Assembly: GCA_025054715.1 (NCBI GenBank)
Contig: JANWYH010000001.1
Location: 60,001-124,000, forward strand
Reading direction: 5' to 3'
Origin: Pyrinomonadaceae bacterium
GTDB lineage: Bacteria > Acidobacteriota > Blastocatellia > Pyrinomonadales > Pyrinomonadaceae
Length of the DNA: 64,000 nucleotides
Part shown: in pieces, positions 36,861-44,844 of the stretch
Layout of the letters: every line of letters starts with the position of its first letter
Position numbering within the stretch: the stretch's first letter is position 1
Notes under the pieces: generated by a model
The model's input: only the letters and a program-made list of their open reading frames with translations
Databases searched by the model: none
What the model was told of the DNA's origin: nothing
Program-made: the position numbers and the translations under genes

Positions 36861-39611
36861 TTAGTTAACCCTCTGGAATCCTGTGAGCTGTATGTTTTGA
36901 ATGTAGGGTGTTCCAGGTGGTAATCTGGTTGGATCTAAGAACGAAACGTCGAATGTCCAGTCTCTTGTGGGTGGACTATAAACGCGACTACAGCACTTGA
37001 AAGGTCCGTTATTGTTTTGCGAGTTGTAGAGGTTGATTATAGAACCAGTATAGCAAAGCCTTGCGTTAGACCAATCTTCGAGAAAACGCTTAAAGTTATG
37101 AACTCCACCAGCCAGCCTCGGATCACCTCCGCCTTGATGAGGAGTCTGATTGCGGCTACTTATCGGATCGCCTGCTATCATTGCAAATCTCATATAAGTT
37201 GTCGTAGCTGGTCTTTGGCTTCTTTGGAAGGGATAACGAAAACTAAGAGAGTCAAGCCAGTTGTTTGAAAGAATGATTATGGCATCCGCTACTATTGAGG
37301 CAGGAATGTGGTTTGCTGTATTTTGAGGTAGATAGGCTGACGGAGGAGTTGGATTGCCAAATGCAGTTACCCCAGTGGTGTTGTAGTTTCCTTGCACATA
37401 TATAGCATTTTCGGAGGCAACCGTAAAGCCCTTTGTGTTGTATGGATTTGAAGAGTCATATATTCCTGGTATGGTTTGACCGTTGACGAGTCGAACTCCG
37501 CGACGGTAGAAGCTATGCTCAAACAGCGCTGCTATATCAGGTGATACATGACTCCCCGTGCCAGTAAATCTTGGAGCTTCATTAGTATAATCGGCTTGGA
37601 GAACCCCATCAAAATTCACGTCTTCACCTCTTTGCAGAATACCATCGTTTGGTCCATAAACATCTTCCATATCATATTGACCGTCAAAGTCGTAATCGCC
37701 TCGCCTATCTGAGATGTATAGGACCCAACCGTTTGCTTGGGGTACATCACTGGCTCTAAGTCCACGCCCCATCGTAGTTGCAAATGGGGTCCCTGTATTA
37801 GGTGTTAGATTGTCAAAGTTTCCGTTGAGAAAACTCCTAAGGTTTCCAACATCAATTTCAACCATGCTCATTACACCGTTCCACGGCACATTTCCATTAG
37901 GATACAGAGAATTGAGATTAGCGTCTGTGAGGCTGTCGTTATAGAGTCCTTCACGGGTGTCAAACATCTCTATCGGGAAAGGAACGATTCTTCTTAGTTG
38001 TCCTGAGCTTGGTCCCTGAACTACCTTGTAGTGTGCAGTATGATCACTAAACCCATTATCTACGTTCGTCCACGTGGAGCCGTTATTTGAAGAACTTTGC
38101 TTGACTACTACGTTTTGGTTGGATATGACAGCATCATTGACAAAAGTGTAATGATTTGTATCACTGGCCATTATTTGAGTACCAGGAATTGAGAATCTTT
38201 GTAGCCTTATTATTGAACGCGAATCAGCATTTCCATAGCCCTGTATGCTGCTAGCAAACTGAGGCCTTTCGGTAACACCAAAACTTAGAATGTCTTCAGT
38301 TACATCCGTTGTCTGAATAGAGCCGGTAACGGGGTTATAATCAACAAGCTCGATTTTTATCCATGTTTCCCGTCCTGGAATATAAAATCTTTCACCGTTT
38401 ATTCTGGTAGCTTGATAACCATCTCGCATCGGTTTAGGGAGATAACCACGAGGTTGTCCGGGGGCAGGCTCTGCTCCTTGACCACTTGCATCTCCGTCTA
38501 GTCTAACTCCGCAAGGAGTGGAAACGGGCTGTTGTCCCACTCCTGACGCACAACCGGGTAATCTAGCTTTACTGTCAGATAGACTAATTCGGATTCCCTT
38601 TTTGTTTGCGTATCTCTCTTTTGCTGTTATTTGAGTATCTGCAGTAGCTGTCGTTACGGGAACTACTGAACCGCTTAGATTATGTAAGTCGCCTACTTGC
38701 TTTCCTCTTTTGATAAGTTCGATGTAGCTTAATCCTCCGTGGCTAGCTATTATGAGAGGTAGGTGTAGTTGAGGAACGCGGGCATCTAGGTTTCCTTGAA
38801 AGAGGTTTTTGATACTACTCCAGTTAGCATTTTTGTATAGTACTGGAAAATCGGGATCACTAAATACCGGTGCTCCGTTTGCTGGACTCGACAGAACGCT
38901 GCCCATGTTGGCTTGGAGGTGGACATAAGTTCCTGAGGCGTTTCTTATATAAACATTATTTCCCCAGTTTGAAGAAGGACTCCAATTTCTCGCTACATCA
39001 GTTATAATTTCGCCACTTGCAGTTACTGCCGAAGAAAAGTATAAACCTGTCCCTGCCATTAGAAACATGTTTCCGTTTGAATGAACGCGGCCACCAAAGT
39101 CAAAACGAGGACCTGGGTGAAATTCAACATCATCGTTGTAGAAGATTCCAAATTGAAATAGGGGAATTCTATTGTTGTAAAACCAGCGACGTAAATTTAC
39201 CTGAACTCCTGTTGACTGTTCAGTTACAGTCGTGTCAAGTTGCCATTCATCTCTTATTGCTTTTAGGCCTTTTAGTAGAGAACCTGTAAGATCAACCACT
39301 TGAGAAGCTTTAGTTTGAGTTATTTGTTGATTGAAGGTATATTCTGTAAAACCTGGAGGTATGGTGTTTCTAACGTTATCTAGGTCAATCGGTTCAGGAG
39401 ATAACTTTTCTTCAAAAATCTTGTCAAAATTTCGGGTCATGATTTCTAGACTTGCTTGAGCAGCGGCAAAAGCCCGGGTTTCCGCTGCATCGTTTGATAC
39501 GGCTATCGTTTCGTTTGTCGTTCTAGTTATTGCTAAAGCGACGAAAGCCGTAAGAAGAGTTAAGATCATCAAAGTAATTACGATTGCTGAGCCTTTTTCA
39601 TTGTTTTTCAT
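36861..39611 (-). CDS. Large PilX-like minor pilin / type IV pilus assembly protein
   Basis: 916 residues from the ATG at 39611 (GGAGGT 7 nt upstream; the 15-residue upstream extension is rejected). The N-terminus has the prepilin site KNNEKG|SAIVITLMILTLLTAFVALAI, without Glu at +5, as is usual for PilX/GspK-type subunits. The rest is a very large, Asn/Gly/Ser-rich extracellular region rather than the roughly 200-300 residues of PilX. It contains an Asp-rich DYDFDGQYDMEDVYG and GEDVNFDGVLQAD pair near residues 640-680 that look like calcium-binding or dockerin-like loops. It is the last gene of the minor pilin operon and may act as a tip adhesin, like PilY1, though that is inference. Confidence 0.75.
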   Translation of the reverse strand: MKNNEKGSAIVITLMILTLLTAFVALAITRTTNETIAVSNDAAETRAFAAAQASLEIMTRNFDKIFEEKLSPEPIDLDNVRNTIPPGFTEYTFNQQITQTKASQVVDLTGSLLKGLKAIRDEWQLDTTVTEQSTGVQVNLRRWFYNNRIPLFQFGIFYNDDVEFHPGPRFDFGGRVHSNGNMFLMAGTGLYFSSAVTASGEIITDVARNWSPSSNWGNNVYIRNASGTYVHLQANMGSVLSSPANGAPVFSDPDFPVLYKNANWSSIKNLFQGNLDARVPQLHLPLIIASHGGLSYIELIKRGKQVGDLHNLSGSVVPVTTATADTQITAKERYANKKGIRISLSDSKARLPGCASGVGQQPVSTPCGVRLDGDASGQGAEPAPGQPRGYLPKPMRDGYQATRINGERFYIPGRETWIKIELVDYNPVTGSIQTTDVTEDILSFGVTERPQFASSIQGYGNADSRSIIRLQRFSIPGTQIMASDTNHYTFVNDAVISNQNVVVKQSSSNNGSTWTNVDNGFSDHTAHYKVVQGPSSGQLRRIVPFPIEMFDTREGLYNDSLTDANLNSLYPNGNVPWNGVMSMVEIDVGNLRSFLNGNFDNLTPNTGTPFATTMGRGLRASDVPQANGWVLYISDRRGDYDFDGQYDMEDVYGPNDGILQRGEDVNFDGVLQADYTNEAPRFTGTGSHVSPDIAALFEHSFYRRGVRLVNGQTIPGIYDSSNPYNTKGFTVASENAIYVQGNYNTTGVTAFGNPTPPSAYLPQNTANHIPASIVADAIIILSNNWLDSLSFRYPFQRSQRPATTTYMRFAMIAGDPISSRNQTPHQGGGDPRLAGGVHNFKRFLEDWSNARLCYTGSIINLYNSQNNNGPFKCCSRVYSPPTRDWTFDVSFLDPTRLPPGTPYIQNIQLTGFQRVN

Positions 39612-39633
39612 AAGGTTTACCTCCGCGATGATT

Positions 39634-40707
39634 TTACCCTGCGTCATAGAGAACATTTCTTGTGCTGAAAGAAGCCGTCAGGGTTATTCTCATTGGTTGT
39701 CTAGTTTGCTCGTCAATCTCAGGCGATTGAACGCGTATTGTTACATTTATTTGCCTAACATCATTCATCGCTAAGGGATTATCATCAGCATTTCCACGAA
39801 TGCCGTCAGGTCCGGCTATCGGATCGTCTGATACTCTGCCGTTAGCCAATAGATACTGCACCTGAAAATCCTCAACATTGTAAGCTATAGGCATTTCTTG
39901 AATCTGTTGAGAGGCAGCTGCTCCAGTATTGTTGCCAAGAGATACTCTTACCAAAGTGCCATCAGGACGAACTCTGTAAAAAACCCAGAAAAATCGTTTT
40001 GCTGATGCAGGAGCATAAGTTGTGCAGTCGCTTACTATCAAGGGAGGATTACATTTTCTAAGAAGACTTCCGTTTATTCCTGAGCCGTTTAAAGGTTGGT
40101 TTATGCCGAGAGGATCGCCCGGTGCAGCAACGATTCTATTTAGTGAAGATAATACATTTGTCGCAACCACTGCAACTTGAGAAGAATCCGATTCTACAAG
40201 ATAAAGATCAAAAACATTTGCATTGTTTGCTCCGCCTGGGTTAGTTATCAGGGCCACGTCTGTTGGTATGGTACCGGCAACAGCGTCAACTAAAGAAATA
40301 GGATTTCCATTATTAAATGCCATGTCACGATAAGCAAATGAGATGATATCTGTTCTTGCACTTGGGTTAGGATTTAAGCTGTTTGGATTGATGTTATTTC
40401 CTGCAATTATTGCTGTTAGAAAGTCTCGATTATTGTCTCCGTCAGGAGGCAGTCCAAGACGGTTTTGTATTAGATCGTCAGGCACAACAGCCCCTATTGC
40501 GTTGTAACTGAGGCCAGCGTTTAGCGCGTCTCTTCCAATAAGATGAAGTGCAACACGAGCGTTTTTCAAAATATTTGCATGACGGCTAGCACGGTTCCGA
40601 TCGACAAATCCAACTTGAAGAAGTCCATAGACGGAACCGATAACAATAAGAAATATCAGCATCGTTATCATCATCTCAACTATCGAAAAACCTTTTTCAT
40701 TTCTCAT
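39634..40707 (-). CDS. PilW-like minor pilin
   Basis: 357 residues with a type III-free, classical prepilin N-terminus: MRNEKG|FSIVEMMITMLIFLIVIG, cleavage after G6, F7 to be N-methylated, and E11 as the +5 Glu. The long mature region, with an N-terminal helix and RDALNAGLSY, fits PilW-type minor pilins. Residues 299-309 (GPDGIRGNADD) repeat a motif also found in the PilV-like neighbour. It is third in the operon, 22 nt from PilV and 22 nt from the large PilX-like gene. Confidence 0.83.
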   Translation of the reverse strand: MRNEKGFSIVEMMITMLIFLIVIGSVYGLLQVGFVDRNRASRHANILKNARVALHLIGRDALNAGLSYNAIGAVVPDDLIQNRLGLPPDGDNNRDFLTAIIAGNNINPNSLNPNPSARTDIISFAYRDMAFNNGNPISLVDAVAGTIPTDVALITNPGGANNANVFDLYLVESDSSQVAVVATNVLSSLNRIVAAPGDPLGINQPLNGSGINGSLLRKCNPPLIVSDCTTYAPASAKRFFWVFYRVRPDGTLVRVSLGNNTGAAASQQIQEMPIAYNVEDFQVQYLLANGRVSDDPIAGPDGIRGNADDNPLAMNDVRQINVTIRVQSPEIDEQTRQPMRITLTASFSTRNVLYDAG

Positions 40708-40729
40708 CGCTAAAGCACCTCACTGAATA

Positions 40730-41302
40730 TTAGTAGTAATTTGTTATTATCGTTGAGACGGTTTGCTCCCTTTGTAGCTGGTTGACTCGATACCGAACGG
40801 TAACATCAATTCTTCTTATCATTATTTCGTATGGTGGACTGGGTCGTGTAGGATCATTTATGTTCGTTATTACTATTCGTCTTTCAAAGCCCTCGATTAT
40901 GGGACTTGTATTCGTGTAGCCTCCAACCATACAAGGCCCTGGTGCAGGACAAGCATCATCAGCTGTTCCAGCTATTCCGTCAGCGCCTAAATCCTGACGA
41001 ATTGGAGTCCAGCCGTTTAGAAAAATGCCTTGAGGAACTCCATTGGAATCTGGATTACTTCCTACGTTACCGATCGCTCCCCAATTTGTGATTCCGTAGG
41101 ATGATTCTCTGCCAAGGTCACGAGCAGCAAATATAGATTCTATTGCCGAAAGAGCAAACTGCTTTGCCATTGCTTGTTTTTCAGACTCAAAAGCACGGAC
41201 TAAATTTGCCGTAAGCGCGCCTGCTGCTGCAAGAACTCCTATCATCAATATAACCATGGCTATTATCACATCCATGTATGAAAAACCTTCTTCTCTTTTC
41301 AT
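40730..41302 (-). CDS. PilV-like minor pilin with Asp at +5
   Basis: 190 residues. The prepilin N-terminus MKREEG|FSYMDVIIAMVILMIGVLAAAG is clear, but the residue at +5 of the mature protein is Asp instead of the near-invariant Glu. The mature domain has the ANLVRAFESEKQAMAKQFALSAIE helix typical of PilV-type minor pilins. GADGIAGTADD (106-116) matches the Asp-rich loop of the PilW-like protein. Its start overlaps the FimT stop (ATGA). Confidence 0.82.
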   Translation of the reverse strand: MKREEGFSYMDVIIAMVILMIGVLAAAGALTANLVRAFESEKQAMAKQFALSAIESIFAARDLGRESSYGITNWGAIGNVGSNPDSNGVPQGIFLNGWTPIRQDLGADGIAGTADDACPAPGPCMVGGYTNTSPIIEGFERRIVITNINDPTRPSPPYEIMIRRIDVTVRYRVNQLQREQTVSTIITNYY

Positions 41303-41970
41303 GGGAGACCTCCTGAACTAAATCTCCTGGAATCTTTCCATTTGTTTGGAGTTGATAGATTAGGGTCGTATTCCCATAGTCTAATAAACCCTGTAGTCCC
41401 TACAACTGTTATAGCTCTGGCAATCTCATATTGGCTTGGGTTGCCATTTCTAGGTGACCAAACAAAAATAGCTGCACTTGTTAGACTTGCGTTTGAACCT
41501 ATTGGATCAGTTCCTGCATTTACGACACTACCATTTCTTAAAAAACGTAAAGTGCAAACATTGTGAGCTACACTTGGTGGATAGACGCTGATGGGGAATG
41601 TTGCCGGTGGGACGCTTATCATCTCAGGTGGATCAAAACTTATTCCCGGAGGGCGAGTATCAATTCTAACCTCTTGCGGTGGAAAAAGAGAAATTTGACG
41701 AATTAGCTTATCGTCGGTGTGAGTAGTAGGAGAGTTTTCATCAATTAGTCTGACTGAGTTATCTGTTAAATCAATTTCAACTCGCATGGTTTCACGTTGA
41801 GTCAAAGCTCTTTGCCTAGCTTCTTGGAGAATGTCAGCTATTTTCAATACCTGTTCGTCAGGTTTGAATAGCCTTTGGTGAGAAGTTAGTAGAAAAAAAC
41901 TTATTCCTGTTAAAATAAAGGCAACGGTTATTACTATTATCAGTTCTATCAATGAAAATCCTTTTTGCAT
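41299..41970 (-). CDS. FimT/GspH-type minor pilin
   Basis: 223 residues from the ATG at 41970 (GGAGGAG upstream; the 11-residue extension is rejected). The N-terminus MQKG|FSLIELIIVITVAFILTG is a textbook prepilin signal with E at +5. LKIADILQEARQRALTQRETMRVEI is the GspH/FimT helix. It is the first gene of the minor-pilin operon, which FimT starts in other type IV pilus systems. It is needed for pilus initiation together with PilV, PilW and PilX by analogy. Downstream PilV overlaps by 4 nt. Confidence 0.87.
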   Translation of the reverse strand: MQKGFSLIELIIVITVAFILTGISFFLLTSHQRLFKPDEQVLKIADILQEARQRALTQRETMRVEIDLTDNSVRLIDENSPTTHTDDKLIRQISLFPPQEVRIDTRPPGISFDPPEMISVPPATFPISVYPPSVAHNVCTLRFLRNGSVVNAGTDPIGSNASLTSAAIFVWSPRNGNPSQYEIARAITVVGTTGFIRLWEYDPNLSTPNKWKDSRRFSSGGLP

Positions 41971-42003
41971 TATTTTCTCCTCCGCCAGTTTAAAGGCAAT
42001 CAA

Positions 42004-42012
42004 ATTATAGCA
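42004..42012 (-). promoter_or_regulatory. Extended -10 promoter of the minor pilin operon
   Basis: On the minus strand TGCTATAAT combines a perfect TATAAT with the TGn extension. The sequence 17 nt upstream is only a weak -35. It lies 34 nt upstream of the fimT-like start. Confidence 0.65.
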
Positions 42013-42143
42013 TTTGTCCTAAAAAAAGCAAATAAACAATGTAAAACTTTTTCCAAAAATTTTTGTTAATGCAAGTTGATTAGCTCCAAAGTTTTTTCAG
42101 AGAAGGAAAGGCTCTATTATAATCTAGGGGAGCAGAATTAGCC

Positions 42144-42980
42144 GTGAAAAAAAGAAGTTTAGTTGATGTTTTAGTAAGAGGCGTTTTAATAAAGCTTGGT
42201 AAGGTAGTAGATAAGGTAACAGGTCGCGAGTGGAAGCCATCTAGTAGTCTTGCTACAAGTGAGCTGATAGAAAAGATTAAAAGAATGATGGATTTTGAAG
42301 CTGAGCAAAATGGCAATTGTCATTTAGTTCCTCATGAGATAAAAATAAAGGTGCAGTGGGATAAGTTCAGCGAAGCCAAAAGTTTAGAGAAGCTGAAAAA
42401 TGAATTGCTCGTAGCCATTGTTGATCATATAAATGACAATCTTTATCATACTTATGCACCGCTAAGTTTAGAGATAGAGGCTGATTATTTTGTTGAAGGT
42501 GTGGTTTTAAGAGCTGGTTTCGGACGATTTGAAGCAAGAGAATCTGAAATAAGAATTCCTCTTGATGGCGAAATCGTGCAGAAAATTTCGAAAAGTTCTG
42601 ATGAAAGTCTCTATTTACTTGAGTACGCTATTGAAGGAGATAGAACCTCTGTGCAACTTGAAGTCAAGGAAAAGGAAGTTTTAAGTATAGGTAGAGGGAA
42701 AGGCAACAGGATAGTTATCTCACATCCCAGCGTTTCAAATTTCCACGGCAGTTTAAGGGTGAAGGATGGAAGGCTTTGGATTTCTGATTTGGGTTCTACA
42801 AATGGAACTTTTGTTAATGGAGAAAAGATTTTGGCTGGTGAAATTTATGAACTAAGCAGTAATGATCGGGTCAGAGTTGGCATGGTTGAAATAAAATTTC
42901 GTGTTTTTCAAAAGCAAATGCCTACAGAAAGGGAATCGCCGATTTTGCTTGAATTGACAGATTCTAAAGAAACAAAATAA
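42144..42980 (+). CDS. FhaA-like protein (DUF3662 plus FHA domain)
   Basis: 278 residues. The N-terminal part (about 1-150) resembles the FhaA N-terminal domain (DUF3662), and residues about 185-262 form a forkhead-associated phosphothreonine-binding domain: IGRGKGNRIVISHPSVSNFHG, then DLGSTNGTFVNGEKI, with the Arg/Ser/Asn phosphate ligands in place. Actinobacterial FhaA links Ser/Thr kinase signalling to cell-wall synthesis. It is the first gene of a cluster with PBP, SEDS polymerase and PP2C phosphatase (4 nt to the PBP gene). The GTG start is tentative; TATAAT at 42118-42123 is a likely -10. Confidence 0.83.
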   Translation: MKKRSLVDVLVRGVLIKLGKVVDKVTGREWKPSSSLATSELIEKIKRMMDFEAEQNGNCHLVPHEIKIKVQWDKFSEAKSLEKLKNELLVAIVDHINDNLYHTYAPLSLEIEADYFVEGVVLRAGFGRFEARESEIRIPLDGEIVQKISKSSDESLYLLEYAIEGDRTSVQLEVKEKEVLSIGRGKGNRIVISHPSVSNFHGSLRVKDGRLWISDLGSTNGTFVNGEKILAGEIYELSSNDRVRVGMVEIKFRVFQKQMPTERESPILLELTDSKETK

Positions 42981-42984
42981 GGAT

Positions 42985-44844
42985 ATGTTGCTTTTTTTTA
43001 TTAGCAGGCAAGATTTTGGACTGGAGAAGATTTTTGGGGGGCAAATTTTGGAAAGGGTGCCTGCTGGATTGAGCTTGGCTTATCTTTTTGGGCTTTTGAT
43101 TTTGCTAATGCTTCTTGTTACTTCAATCTTCAGGAAGGCCGAAAAAGGTTTTGTGTTTGAGCGTGAACTACCCCGTGAAGTATCGAAGAAGGTAAATAAG
43201 GCAGTAACCGGTAGAAGCTTACGTTTGTGGAGTTTTATTTTTTTATGTTTTTCTTTTGTAATTTTTGGTTTTCACTTTTACTGGGTTTTTTTTGCGGATG
43301 CTAATAGTGAAAATTTCCAAAAGCTTGCTAGTCGCGATATAAGGTTTCGTCGGCTCTTAGCGTCTCAACTGCGAGGATGGATTCTGGACCGTTCAGGGAA
43401 GCTACAAAATGCCCTAGCCTACTACAAGAAGCAATCGGATGGCTCGATATTAAGAATTTATCCGCTTGATAAGGAAATGTCTCATTTGCTTGGGACTGAG
43501 GTAGGAGTGCCTGGGCTAGAGCGCGTTCTCTTTAGACAAGAAAACGACAAGATGCCAGAAACATTAGACATTTTGTTTACTAGGAAGAACCCCGAGCCTG
43601 AAAACATAGATGTTAGACTTACGATAGATAAAGAGTTACAAAGCTTTCTGGCTAGACAGCTCGAAGGAAAAAAAGGCGCCATTGTGGTTCTAAATCCACA
43701 AACGGGGGAGGTTCTTGGGATTTACTCAAGCCCAGCGTTTTCGATAAACGAATTGAAAACAGAAGATGATTTGCGCAGGTTTGAGGCGGACAGGGCTAAC
43801 CGACCCCTTTTGAATCGTGCAATGCGCGAGTATTATGTTCCGGGTTCTACTTTCAAGACCTTTACGATGATTGCTGCATTTAGAGCCGGAATGCAAGATG
43901 CTATTTTTACTAGTAAGCCAGAAGGATTCATTCCATTTAGAGGTTCTCGCCCCATTCTTGACGCAAATGGTGGATGTGAGCCACCTTATGGTTGCACGGA
44001 TTTAAATATAGCGCAGGCTTATGAAGCTTCTAGTAATCAGTACTTTGCGCAACTAGCAGTAGCTTTGGGAAGAGAGAGGTTGAAACAAACCGCTGAACTT
44101 TTAGGGATTGAGGCTGTAGAGAAACCTGAGGATACCTTTAAGATTGATTTTTTCCCTGACATTTGGAATACGAGTAACCCTAGTATTGCAAATGCCATTG
44201 CTCCTATTCGATCTGCTTTGGTTACCGGGGCGAAAATTTCTGATTATGATGTGGGTTTAGAAGGAATGGGACAGGGTTATGCTGGGCAAATGACTCCGTT
44301 TCAGATGGCTTTGATAGCCGCTGCAGTGGGAAATCTTCAAGGAAACCTAATGAAACCGAAAATAGAATTTGCTCAGCCGCCGCAAGTTTTTTCTAGGGTT
44401 TTAACAGCGCAACAAGCTTCGCAAATCAGAGAAATAATGGCGTTAGTCACGGAAGGAGTAGGTGGAACGGCGACACGAGTCTTCGCTAACGTTCGTTCGC
44501 TAGGTATAAGAGTTGGGGGCAAAACTGGGACAGCCGAGAAATTAGCTCCTGTGTTCGATGAAAAAGGAAGATTAAAGACAGTCAAAAAGAAGAGGCGCAT
44601 TAAAGGTCAATGGATTGAATACGAAGCTCCTATGATGTATGAAAGAACGGATAGTTGGTTTATTTGCATAGCTCCGTTAGAAAATCCGCAAATTGCTGTG
44701 GCTGTTGTGGTTGAAGGTGGTGGATATGGCGCAAAAACAGCCGCTCCAATAGCAGCGAATATAGTGTTGAAGGCTAGGGAGCTTGGTCTTCTAGGGGATA
44801 AATACAAACCTGAAGCCAAACGCGAAAAGAAAAGGTCAAGATGA
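42985..44844 (+). CDS. Class B penicillin-binding protein (PbpA/FtsI-like transpeptidase)
   Basis: 619 residues with the three PBP transpeptidase motifs: SxxK at S288-T-F-K291, SxN at S349-S-N351 and KTG at K513-T-G515. It cross-links peptidoglycan peptides outside the inner membrane, working with the SEDS polymerase of the next gene. Two N-terminal hydrophobic segments are visible (about 30-47 and 81-103), unlike the single anchor of most class B PBPs. RGWILDRSGKL (129-139) marks the start of the PBP dimerisation region. Start and stop are nested in the operon (4 nt after FHA; overlaps SEDS start by 4 nt). Family-level function is sure; whether it serves elongation or division is not. Confidence 0.93.
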   Translation: MLLFFISRQDFGLEKIFGGQILERVPAGLSLAYLFGLLILLMLLVTSIFRKAEKGFVFERELPREVSKKVNKAVTGRSLRLWSFIFLCFSFVIFGFHFYWVFFADANSENFQKLASRDIRFRRLLASQLRGWILDRSGKLQNALAYYKKQSDGSILRIYPLDKEMSHLLGTEVGVPGLERVLFRQENDKMPETLDILFTRKNPEPENIDVRLTIDKELQSFLARQLEGKKGAIVVLNPQTGEVLGIYSSPAFSINELKTEDDLRRFEADRANRPLLNRAMREYYVPGSTFKTFTMIAAFRAGMQDAIFTSKPEGFIPFRGSRPILDANGGCEPPYGCTDLNIAQAYEASSNQYFAQLAVALGRERLKQTAELLGIEAVEKPEDTFKIDFFPDIWNTSNPSIANAIAPIRSALVTGAKISDYDVGLEGMGQGYAGQMTPFQMALIAAAVGNLQGNLMKPKIEFAQPPQVFSRVLTAQQASQIREIMALVTEGVGGTATRVFANVRSLGIRVGGKTGTAEKLAPVFDEKGRLKTVKKKRRIKGQWIEYEAPMMYERTDSWFICIAPLENPQIAVAVVVEGGGYGAKTAAPIAANIVLKARELGLLGDKYKPEAKREKKRSR

